From Bacteroidota bacterium (lineage in GTDB: Bacteria > Bacteroidota > Bacteroidia > AKYH767-A > OLB10), in the NCBI GenBank assembly GCA_016717325.1, contig JADKFV010000024.1:1-64000 (forward strand): a DNA stretch of 64,000 nt, in the 5' to 3' direction. The notes below the pieces were generated by a model. That model made no database searches. It saw only the letters and a program-made list of their open reading frames with translations, and was not told where the DNA came from. The position numbers and the translations under genes are program-made. This document shows, piece after piece, positions 56,516-64,000 of this stretch (the stretch's first letter is position 1; the number at the start of each line of letters is the position of its first letter).

Positions 56516-59500
56516 ATGAAAAAGCATTTACTATTTCTTCTAATTTCGTTTGTATTTCTTTATTCAAACAAAACCCAAGCCCAATATGTTACAATCCCCG
56601 ACACCAACTTTGTAGCATGGCTCAATGCCAACGGCTATGCAGGCTGTATGAATGGCAATATGATGGATACTACTTGCGGGGCTGTGGTGAATGCTTGGAG
56701 TGTTAAGTGTATTGGATTCAATTTAAGTGATTTAACTGGGATACAATATTTTGATAACCTATATGAATTAGATTGCCATTCAAATAATTTAACCAATCTC
56801 CTATCTTTACCTGCGTCACTTACTTCTTTTAACTGTGGTAGCAATCAATTAACAATCTTGCCAACCTTGCCAAATTCCTTAATTGGTTTATATTGCGGTG
56901 GCAATCAGTTAACTAGCTTGCCAACTTTGCCAAATTCAATATCCATTTTATATTGTCAGAACAACCAACTAACAAACCTACCTACTTTACCAAGCTCATT
57001 GGATAATTTGTGGTGCTACAATAACTTCTTAGCAAGTCTGCCAGCATTGCCAAGTACGTTGACTAAATTATTGTGTCAATACAACCATTTGAGCAGTCTA
57101 CCAACTTTACCAAATTCATTATCTGTTTTGAATTGTGTTTCTAACCAATTATCAAGCTTACCCAACTTGCCCAATTCAATATCCTATTTATGGTGTGCCT
57201 CAAACCTATTGACAAATCTTCCAACCTTGCCAAGTATGGTGAATGAAATAAATTGTGGTGGTAACAAATTGACAAACCTACCAAACTTGCCAAATTCATT
57301 AGTTAATTTATTTTGTGATTCCAACCAATTAATAACCCTACCTACCTTGCCTATTTCATTGACTAAGCTATATTGTGATTTCAATCAATTGACAAGCCTC
57401 TCAACTTTTCCAAATACTTTATATGAGTTAAATTGTTCCAATAACCCTGCTCTTTATTGCTTACCAAAACTCAATACAATTTATAATTTAGATTTTACTA
57501 ATACTGGCATCCTATGTTTGCCTAATTATGGCAATGTCAATAACAGTAATCCACCATTATCATCGATTCCATTATGCATACCATTAAATGGAAATGGCTG
57601 TGATGTTCATTGGAAAATTGACGGACGTGTTTATTTAGATACAAATACAAATTGCATTTATGATAATGCAGAGCAAAGATTAAGCAATATGAAATTGGTA
57701 TTAACAGATACAAATAATGTATTGTTGCAACAGACATACACAGGTGGCGAAGGGTTATATACTTTCGATTCAGATACAGGATATTTCAAAATAAAAGTTG
57801 ATATCACTAATTTGCAATATTTATTAAGTTGCCCTATTTCAAATGAATATTTAATTTACATTCCATCAATAGATTCCTTTTATTACAATAATGATTTCGC
57901 AATCGGCTGCAAACCAGGATTTGATATAGGCACTACAACAATAACGCAAGGCTCCGGCATTTTCCGCCCCGCCAACTTCTCAAACATAAAAATACTCGCA
58001 GGAGATTTAAGCAATTATTACGGCCTCCACTGTGCCGCAGGCACAAGTGGTGCTGTGCAAGTTATTATCAATGGCCCGGCATCGTATATTAGCACCGTTA
58101 ATGGCGCACTAACTCCAACTGTTAATGGCGATACACTCACATACACCATTCCAGATTTTGGTGTGGTTGATTTTGATAATGATTTTCAAATACAAGTGCA
58201 AACGGATACACTTGCACAGATGGGTGACCAAGTTTGTTTTGAAGTGAATGTAACACCAACCATAGGTGATAACAATGTTGCAAACAATACACTCACACAT
58301 TGCTTTACGGTTGTAAATAGTTATGACCCCAATTTAAAATCAGTTTATCCAATAGAGAGAATTGAGAATGCCGATGGTAATTTAACATACACCATACAGT
58401 TTCAAAATACTGGCAATGCATCTGTTCAACATATATATGTGATGGATATGCTTGATGCTGCATTCGATGCCAGCACGTTTGAGTTGTTGGCGTATTCGCA
58501 TCTGCCACAAGTGCAATTGGTAGGAAATAATTTGCGTTTCAATTTCCCTAACATCAACTTGCCCGATAGTACCAATGATGAACCCAACAGTCATGGGTAT
58601 GTTCAGTTTAGTATAAAGTTGAATGATAGTTTGCCACTTGGCACACCTATTAACAATACAAGTTTTATTTATTTTGATTTTAATGCTCCGGTGCAAACAA
58701 ACACTGTAACTGATACACTTACCGATTGCGATAATTTAATTGCCAATGCTTGGTTTGCGAAAACATCACTTTGTAAAAACGATACATTATTTGCTGCAAT
58801 GGAGTTGAAATATCCTTACAGCAATATAAAATGGTTAGTTGATAATGTGCTTGCTGCAAGTGGCGATTCTGTTGCTATTTCAAACATTGGGCTTGGCACT
58901 CATACTATAAAAGTGGTAATAAAAACGCCATACTGCCTTTCGAAAACCTACTTTACTATAACCGTAAACGATTTGCCACAGCCTTCACTTGGTAACGATA
59001 CAACTGTTTGTGCTGGTTTGGTATTAGATGCCGGTGGTGGTTATTCAAATTACTTATGGAGTAATGGTGCAACTTCTCAAATAGTAAATGCTACCAACAG
59101 CGGAGCGTATACAGTTACCGTAACCGACATTAATGGATGCATGGCGAGCGATGTGATGGTTGCAACTATAAATCCCAATCCAACAATAAATCTTGGAAAC
59201 GATACCACATCGTGCGATGTGCCGGTTGTCTTAAATGCATTTGGTCCCAACCTGGCTTATCTTTGGAACACAGGCGAGTTGACTTCATCCATCATTGCCG
59301 ATACTTCAGGATTGTACTTTGTTAATGTATCTGATACAAATGGCTGTGTCGCTTCCGATTCTATTTTATTTATCAACAATCCTTTACCCGCAGCTCCTAC
59401 AATTTCGCTCAATGGTTTCACTTTCACCTCTTCGGTAGCAACGGGCAATCAATGGTTTTTGAATGGCAATTTGATTGCAAATGCTATTAGTCAAACTTAC

Positions 59501-59854
59501 AATGCAACACAACCCGGTTGGTATTCAGTTTTGGTAACCGACACAAATGGGTGTTACAGTTGGAGCGCTTCGCTTTTTGTTACCAATACAAATTTTAATG
59601 AGTATGCTTTGCAAAACGGAGTAGCAGCCACTGTTAATGGTTCTACGCATACTCTTACAATAAAAGGGTTGACGGAGAATGTTGTAAAGTCGATAAAATT
59701 AATCGATGCCATGGGCAGCGTTGTATATGCCAACAAAGATTTATCGGACAAATTTCAAATCGAAATTCCTATTTTTAATTTAAGCAAGGGTGTGTATTTC
59801 ATCCAAGTCATTTCGAAAAACCATATTGAGGCCATCAAGATACTATTGCATTAA
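56516..59854 (+). CDS. Secreted cysteine-rich LRR protein with SprB-like repeats and T9SS tail (paralog 2)
   Basis: A 1112-aa protein, intact. Same layout as the gene at 53201: signal peptide ending TQAQ, cap domain, about 13 LRRs of 21 residues (LPTLPNSLIGLYCGGNQLTS-type), beta domains with YDPNLKSVYPIE. It then has an additional C-terminal half (about 750-1030) of repeated modules: LPQPSLGNDTTVCAGLVLDA, NPTINLGNDTTSCDVPVVLN, typical of PKD-like/gliding-adhesin repeats. Ends in a T9SS-type tail (KGVYFIQVISKNHIEAIKI). DNA identity with paralog 1 is visible in the cap and beta domains, so this is a recent duplication or gene conversion. Confidence 0.85.
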   Translation: MKKHLLFLLISFVFLYSNKTQAQYVTIPDTNFVAWLNANGYAGCMNGNMMDTTCGAVVNAWSVKCIGFNLSDLTGIQYFDNLYELDCHSNNLTNLLSLPASLTSFNCGSNQLTILPTLPNSLIGLYCGGNQLTSLPTLPNSISILYCQNNQLTNLPTLPSSLDNLWCYNNFLASLPALPSTLTKLLCQYNHLSSLPTLPNSLSVLNCVSNQLSSLPNLPNSISYLWCASNLLTNLPTLPSMVNEINCGGNKLTNLPNLPNSLVNLFCDSNQLITLPTLPISLTKLYCDFNQLTSLSTFPNTLYELNCSNNPALYCLPKLNTIYNLDFTNTGILCLPNYGNVNNSNPPLSSIPLCIPLNGNGCDVHWKIDGRVYLDTNTNCIYDNAEQRLSNMKLVLTDTNNVLLQQTYTGGEGLYTFDSDTGYFKIKVDITNLQYLLSCPISNEYLIYIPSIDSFYYNNDFAIGCKPGFDIGTTTITQGSGIFRPANFSNIKILAGDLSNYYGLHCAAGTSGAVQVIINGPASYISTVNGALTPTVNGDTLTYTIPDFGVVDFDNDFQIQVQTDTLAQMGDQVCFEVNVTPTIGDNNVANNTLTHCFTVVNSYDPNLKSVYPIERIENADGNLTYTIQFQNTGNASVQHIYVMDMLDAAFDASTFELLAYSHLPQVQLVGNNLRFNFPNINLPDSTNDEPNSHGYVQFSIKLNDSLPLGTPINNTSFIYFDFNAPVQTNTVTDTLTDCDNLIANAWFAKTSLCKNDTLFAAMELKYPYSNIKWLVDNVLAASGDSVAISNIGLGTHTIKVVIKTPYCLSKTYFTITVNDLPQPSLGNDTTVCAGLVLDAGGGYSNYLWSNGATSQIVNATNSGAYTVTVTDINGCMASDVMVATINPNPTINLGNDTTSCDVPVVLNAFGPNLAYLWNTGELTSSIIADTSGLYFVNVSDTNGCVASDSILFINNPLPAAPTISLNGFTFTSSVATGNQWFLNGNLIANAISQTYNATQPGWYSVLVTDTNGCYSWSASLFVTNTNFNEYALQNGVAATVNGSTHTLTIKGLTENVVKSIKLIDAMGSVVYANKDLSDKFQIEIPIFNLSKGVYFIQVISKNHIEAIKILLH

Positions 59855-59930
59855 GCTGTTTTTTTGTGCCTGAATTCGCTGAGGCAACTTTAAATGCAAT
59901 AAAGTTAAAAATATTTTTAGGGCAGAGGGC

Positions 59931-59960
59931 TTGTAAATAAAATTATTGTTTCTACATTTG
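59931..59960 (+). promoter_or_regulatory. Promoter of the tRNA cluster
   Basis: TTG (59931-59933), a 19-bp spacer, TACATTTG (59953-59960). Same spacing as the promoters at 2312 and 5310. Transcription would start about 50 bp before tRNA-Thr. Confidence 0.75.
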
Positions 59961-60013
59961 CAGTCCGAAAAAAAACGGTAGTCAAAAAAGTTACTCAACT
60001 TATTGATAAACAG

Positions 60014-60086
60014 GCCGAAGTAGCTCAGTTGGTAGAGCAACTGATTTGTAATCAGTAGGTCGGGGGTTCGACTCCCTTCTTCGGCT
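60014..60086 (+). tRNA. tRNA-Thr (UGU)
   Basis: Acceptor GCCGAAG/CTTCGGC with T discriminator, D-loop TAGCTCAGTTGGTAGAGC, anticodon loop TTTGTAA (anticodon TGT), T-loop GGTTCGACTCC. CCA is not encoded. Confidence 0.95.
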
Positions 60087-60164
60087 CAAGCGAAAATGGG
60101 GTTCCTGTTGCATATTGCAGCGGGGAATTTTTTTTGTTTAAAAGGTTCTTTATTTTTTCAACAG

Positions 60165-60247
60165 GGGGAGTTACCAGAGTGGCCAAATGGGACAGACTGT
60201 AAATCTGTTGATTAATTTCTTCGGTGGTTCGAATCCACCACTCCCCA
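60165..60247 (+). tRNA. tRNA-Tyr (GUA)
   Basis: Acceptor GGGGAGT/ACTCCCC with A discriminator, anticodon loop CTGTAAA (GTA), a long variable arm, T-loop GGTTCGAATCC. At 83 nt it is a class II tRNA. Confidence 0.95.
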
Positions 60248-60294
60248 CGTTTTGCGGAACAAGTTTCAACAAAACAAAGGGTTGAATTCTTCAA

Positions 60295-60367
60295 GCGGAA
60301 GTAGCTCATTTGGTAGAGCATCAGCCTTCCAAGCTGAGGGTGGCCGGTTCGAGCCCGGTCTTCCGCT
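60295..60367 (+). tRNA. tRNA-Gly (UCC)
   Basis: Acceptor GCGGAAG/CTTCCGC with T discriminator, anticodon loop CTTCCAA (TCC), T-loop GGTTCGAGCCC. Confidence 0.95.
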
Positions 60368-60445
60368 CAAGGTAAATGTGGAAATTTGATATTAGCACAA
60401 ATAACAATTAACTAATAACAAGTAACACAAGCCTAGCAAACACTG

Positions 60446-60517
<72 letters not shown>

Positions 60518-60681
60518 CCTTTTTTTGGAAGTAAAATTTCGAAAATTGAAAAGTTGAAAACCTGAATTGTATCAGGTTGGTTCTAAAAAAAAGAATGATG
60601 AAAATGGTTTTCTATCATTCACATAAAATTGACGTAAATAAGTCTTAATAAATAAAGTTAACAATTTAACACTATAGCAAA

Positions 60682-61869
60682 ATGGCAAAAGAGAAATTTG
60701 ATCGTTCCAAACCACACGTAAACATTGGAACAATTGGTCACGTTGACCATGGAAAAACAACCTTAACTGCCGCCATCACTACCGTTTTGGCTGAAAAAGG
60801 GTTGTCAGAAAAACGTTCTTTCGATTCTATCGATAATGCTCCGGAAGAAAAAGAAAGAGGTATCACAATCAATACAGCACATGTGGAGTATTCAACGGCA
60901 AATCGCCATTATGCTCACGTTGACTGTCCTGGTCACGCGGATTATGTGAAGAACATGGTAACGGGTGCTGCGCAAATGGACGGTGCTATCCTTGTGGTAG
61001 CTGCCACCGATGGTCCTATGCCGCAAACTCGTGAGCATATCCTTTTAGCACGTCAGGTAGGTGTTCCTAAAATTGTTGTATTCATGAATAAAGTGGATAT
61101 GGTTGACGATGAGGAAATATTAGACATCGTAGAAATGGAAATTCGTGAATTGCTTACATTCTACAAATTCGATGGCGAAAATACACCAATCATTCGTTGT
61201 TCGGCTTTAGGCGGATTGAACTTAGATGCCAAGTGGGTTGAAAAAATAATGGATCTTATGAATGCTGTAGATACATTTATTCCTATTCCTCCTCGCGATG
61301 TTGATAAGCCTTTCCTTATGCCAGTTGAAGATGTGTTTTCAATCACAGGTCGTGGTACTGTTGCAACAGGTCGTATCGAGCGTGGTGTTGTAAACTCAAG
61401 TGAAACAGTTGATATAATCGGAATGCAGGAAGAGAAATTATCTTCAACTGTAACTGGTGTTGAAATGTTCCGCAAGATACTTGACCGTGGAGAAGCCGGA
61501 GATAATGTTGGATTGTTATTACGTGGTATTGAAAAGACCCAAATCCGCAGAGGAATGGTTATTGCCAAACCAGGTTCAATAACTCCTCACACTGAATTCA
61601 AGGCCGAAATCTACGTTTTGAAAAAAGAAGAAGGTGGTCGTCACACTCCATTCCACAATAACTACCGTCCACAATTCTACATGCGTACAACAGACGTAAC
61701 AGGCGAAATCCAGTTGCCAGAAGGTCGCGAAATGGTAATGCCTGGCGATAACGTTACAATCACTGTTAAATTGATTGTGCCTGTAGCCATGGACAAAGGT
61801 TTACGTTTCGCTATCCGTGAGGGTGGTCGTACAGTAGGTGCCGGACAGGTTACAGAGGTAATCAAATAG
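60682..61869 (+). CDS. tuf: Elongation factor Tu
   Basis: A 395-aa GTPase that brings aminoacyl-tRNA to the ribosome. G motifs are intact: GTIGHVDHGKTTL, DCPGHADYVKNM, NKVDMVDDEE, RCSALGGL. Domain 2 starts VEDVFSITGRGTVATGRIER, and domain 3 ends GRTVGAGQVTEVIK. Encoded without frameshift between a four-tRNA cluster and tRNA-Trp. The gene is followed by a terminator. Confidence 0.98.
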   Translation: MAKEKFDRSKPHVNIGTIGHVDHGKTTLTAAITTVLAEKGLSEKRSFDSIDNAPEEKERGITINTAHVEYSTANRHYAHVDCPGHADYVKNMVTGAAQMDGAILVVAATDGPMPQTREHILLARQVGVPKIVVFMNKVDMVDDEEILDIVEMEIRELLTFYKFDGENTPIIRCSALGGLNLDAKWVEKIMDLMNAVDTFIPIPPRDVDKPFLMPVEDVFSITGRGTVATGRIERGVVNSSETVDIIGMQEEKLSSTVTGVEMFRKILDRGEAGDNVGLLLRGIEKTQIRRGMVIAKPGSITPHTEFKAEIYVLKKEEGGRHTPFHNNYRPQFYMRTTDVTGEIQLPEGREMVMPGDNVTITVKLIVPVAMDKGLRFAIREGGRTVGAGQVTEVIK

Positions 61870-61892
61870 GGTTCTGCAATAAAAAATAATCG

Positions 61893-61927
61893 GTCATCGG
61901 AGGTGAAAAACCCTTCGATGACTTTTT
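61893..61927 (+). terminator. Intrinsic terminator after tuf
   Basis: GTCATCG (61893-61899) pairs with CGATGAC (61916-61922), followed by five T. Separates tuf from the tRNA-Trp/secE unit, at least partially. Confidence 0.65.
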
Positions 61928-62002
61928 GCTAAATAAAAAGTTTTTTGATATCGGGTAAATTCTCAGAATGACACTGTATCAGAATTTAAATTAAATGTTC
62001 TT

Positions 62003-62073
62003 ACGGGTGTAGTTCAAGGGTAGAATCCCGGTCTCCAAAACCGTTGATGGGAGTTCGAATCTCTCCACCCGTG
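62003..62073 (+). tRNA. tRNA-Trp (CCA)
   Basis: Acceptor ACGGGTG/CACCCGT with G discriminator, anticodon loop CTCCAAA (CCA), T-loop GAGTTCGAATC. Between tuf and secE as in many Bacteroidota. Confidence 0.95.
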
Positions 62074-62129
62074 CTTAACTAAAGAAAACATAAAAGAATT
62101 TACTAGCCAATAGCTGATAAATAAACAAA

Positions 62130-62321
62130 ATGGAAAAAATAAAATTATACGTTCAGGAATCATATAACGAGCTGATGAACAAAGTATCGTGGCCAACATG
62201 GGCCGAGTTGCAGGAATCGGCAACAACGGTATTGATTACAACAGTTATTATTGGTGTTTTGATTTATGTGATAGATATCATTTTTTCGGCTTTGCTGTCA
62301 TTTATATACGGATTAATTTAA
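62130..62321 (+). CDS. secE: Preprotein translocase subunit SecE
   Basis: A 63-aa single-span membrane protein of the SecYEG channel. A short amphipathic helix (YVQESYNELMNKVSWPTWAE, with the conserved W-P) is followed by one hydrophobic helix (VLITTVIIGVLIYVIDIIF). Small size is normal for the phylum. First gene of secE-nusG-rplK-rplA. Confidence 0.93.
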   Translation: MEKIKLYVQESYNELMNKVSWPTWAELQESATTVLITTVIIGVLIYVIDIIFSALLSFIYGLI

Positions 62322-62334
62322 TCAAACTAAGCAC

Positions 62335-62884
62335 ATGACTGAAGTTGCAGAAAAGAAGTGGTATGTAATACGGGCCATAAGCGGCAAAGAGAAAAAGGTT
62401 AAGCAATACATCGATATGGAAATTGCCCGACTTAAACTTACCGAAATGGTATCGCAGGTGCTTATTCCAACTGAAAAGATTTACCAGATAAAAAATGGAA
62501 AAAAGATAAGTAAGGAAAGAAGTTACTTGCCAGGATATGTATTATTAGAAGCAACTTTAACAGGTAGAAATACCTCATATAATTGAAAGTATTCCCGGAG
62601 TAATTAATTTTTTAGGACCAAAAGGAGAAGCACCGGCTCCATTGCGCCTTTCAGAAGTAAATAGAATTTTAGGTAAGGTTGATGAATTGGCCGACTCTCC
62701 GGAAATAGCTAATATACCTTATGTAGTAGGCGAAACGGTGAAGGTTATTGATGGACCTTTCAATAGTTTCTCCGGTGTGATAGAAGAAGTAAATGAAGAA
62801 AAACGCAAACTTAAAGTAATAGTAAAAATATTTGGCCGCAAAACTCCCCTCGAGTTGAGTTATATGCAGGTAGAAAAAGAATAA
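62335..62884 (+). CDS. nusG: Transcription antitermination factor NusG; frameshifted as read
   Basis: NusG binds RNA polymerase and links transcription to translation and Rho. The NGN domain begins WYVIRAISGKEKKVKQYI and includes ERSYLPGYVLLEATLTG, and the KOW domain is VGETVKVIDGPFNSFSGVIE ... LKVIVKIFGRKTPLEL. The frame fails at 62586, but removing one A at about 62568 gives GEIPHIIESIPGVINFLGP and a 183-aa protein of normal length. Since nusG is essential, the break is almost certainly a sequence error. Same operon as secE and rplK. Confidence 0.9.
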
Positions 62885-62990
62885 CAATTCTCAATATTCG
62901 GGCTTTTATCAAATAAAAAAATCCTTAGGCTTCCACTTTAGGAAATACTGATAAAGCACTAATAAAGAGGAATATATAAATAAAACAAAA

Positions 62991-63428
62991 ATGGCAAAAG
63001 AAATAGGAGCATTAATAAAGTTACAAGTAAAAGGCGGAGCTGCAAATCCTTCACCACCTATTGGTCCTGCATTGGGAGCAAAGGGTGTGAACATTATGGA
63101 ATTTTGTAAGCAGTTCAATGCCCGTACTCAAGATCAGGCAGGTAAAATATTGCCTGTTGTAATTACAGTTTATACCGACAAATCGTTCGATTTCATTATC
63201 AAGAAATCGCCTGTTGCGGTTTCCATACTCGAAGCAGTAAATCTTAAAAGTGGTTCTCCTGAATCTAACCGTAAGAAAGTAGGTGTTATTTCCTGGGATA
63301 AAGTGAAAGAAATAGCTACCAACAAAATGGAAGATATGAATTGCTTCAATATTAACTCGGCAATGAGTATGGTTGCAGGTACTGCTCGCAGTATGGGAGT
63401 AAACGTTGAAGGAACAAAACCTTTCTAA
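62991..63428 (+). CDS. rplK: Ribosomal protein uL11
   Basis: A 145-aa large-subunit protein forming the GTPase-associated centre. Motifs: IKLQVKGGAANPSPPIGPAL, GAKGVNIMEFCKQFNA, VGVISWDKVKEIATNKMEDM, SMVAGTARSMGVNVEG. Length and order are standard. Transcribed with rplA. Confidence 0.97.
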   Translation: MAKEIGALIKLQVKGGAANPSPPIGPALGAKGVNIMEFCKQFNARTQDQAGKILPVVITVYTDKSFDFIIKKSPVAVSILEAVNLKSGSPESNRKKVGVISWDKVKEIATNKMEDMNCFNINSAMSMVAGTARSMGVNVEGTKPF

Positions 63429-63495
63429 AAAAAAGAATTTTTAACCGATGGAGTGCATTAATACTGCACGATTGTACATCGAAATATTTTAAATA

Positions 63496-64000
63496 ATGGC
63501 TAAATTAACAAAAAAGCAAAAGGCAGCCAATGCCAAGTATGACGCTACAAAGTTGTACACTTTAAAAGAAGCAACGAAAGTTGTGAAGGATATCACCTAT
63601 ACCAAGTTCGATGCCTCGGTAGACTTAAGCATTCGCTTAGGGGTAGATCCTCGTAAAGCAAATCAAATGGTACGCGGAGTGGTAACACTTCCACATGGTA
63701 CCGGAAAAACTGTTCGTGTTTTGGTGTTATGCACCCCCGACAAAGAAGCCGAAGCAACTTCTGCCGGAGCTGATTATGTAGGTTTGGATGAGTATATCCA
63801 AAAAATAGAAAAAGGATGGACCGACATTGATATCGTTATCACCATGCCTTCGGTAATGGCCAAGGTTGGTAAACTTGGTAAAATATTAGGACCACGAAAT
63901 CTAATGCCTAACCCTAAAACAGGTACAGTAACCACCGATGTTGGTAAAGCTGTAACGGAAGTAAAGGCAGGTAAAATCGATTTTAAAGTTGATAAGCAAG
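63496..64000 (+). CDS. rplA: Ribosomal protein uL1 (3' truncated by window end)
   Basis: ATG 63496 opens a frame that runs to the window edge (168 residues): MAKLTKKQKAANAKYDATKL, VDLSIRLGVDPRKANQMVRG, LPHGTGKTVRVLVL, and the rRNA-binding MPSVMAKVGKLGKILGPRNL MPNPKTGTV. It forms the L1 stalk and may repress its own operon by binding mRNA, as in other bacteria. The C-terminal third lies outside the window. Confidence 0.95.
   Translation, partial: MAKLTKKQKAANAKYDATKLYTLKEATKVVKDITYTKFDASVDLSIRLGVDPRKANQMVRGVVTLPHGTGKTVRVLVLCTPDKEAEATSAGADYVGLDEYIQKIEKGWTDIDIVITMPSVMAKVGKLGKILGPRNLMPNPKTGTVTTDVGKAVTEVKAGKIDFKVDKQ

Overview
The window comes from a member of the Bacteroidota, probably a Chitinophagales/Sphingobacteriales-like lineage. 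The DNA is AT-rich. At least six large secreted proteins end in type IX secretion (T9SS) C-terminal sorting domains. Promoters fit the Bacteroidota pattern TTG-N19-TAnnTTTG, there is a FISUMP-domain protein, and the right end carries tRNA(Thr-Tyr-Gly-Thr)-tuf-tRNA(Trp)-secE-nusG-rplK-rplA. Lineage assignment is by recognition, not by database search.

Layout. (1) About 1-17.3 kb is an accessory region in which all passenger genes lie on the + strand: a GIY-YIG nuclease, an AbiE-type toxin-antitoxin pair, MazEF, a cation/proton antiporter, a FISUMP protein, a GNAT-like protein with a small partner, a Fic protein, a decayed membrane protein, a TPR protein and a beta-propeller protein. Several passengers are followed by a GCTAACA-like motif, and at least four by an imperfect palindrome of about 100-125 bp that resembles an integron attC site. 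A roughly 365-bp element with terminal inverted repeats and a fragment of an IS1182-like transposase N-terminus occurs in eight full or partial copies, and the full-length copies sit at the same place next to the palindromes. No integrase gene is present, so the cassette-array idea is an inference. An IS3-family remnant and an unassigned structured RNA with a terminator lie near 7.5-8.7 kb. (2) About 17.3-42.2 kb is mostly secreted and envelope functions: T9SS cargo (beta-helix, SBBP propeller, CotH/LTD, BNR propeller), glutaminase, a MarR/retropepsin pair, a beta-lactamase-fold hydrolase, a DUF4838 protein and an HExxH peptidase-like protein. (3) About 42.5-51.7 kb carries an alpha-L-fucosidase on the minus strand, a run of small metabolic enzymes, a nucleoside-type MFS permease and an AlbA_2 regulator. 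(4) About 51.8-59.9 kb holds intergenic repeats, HigBA, two paralogous cysteine-rich LRR T9SS proteins, and a DUF4160/DUF2442 pair between them. (5) About 59.9-64 kb is the tRNA/translation block.

Sequence quality matters here. At least a dozen genes, including the essential nusG, are split by single-base indels that are repaired by one base, often in A runs. The simplest reading is residual base-level error in the assembly, so I annotate these as single genes with a stated break. The IS3 orfB, an HsdR fragment and the membrane-protein cassette look like real decay or cannot be distinguished from it.
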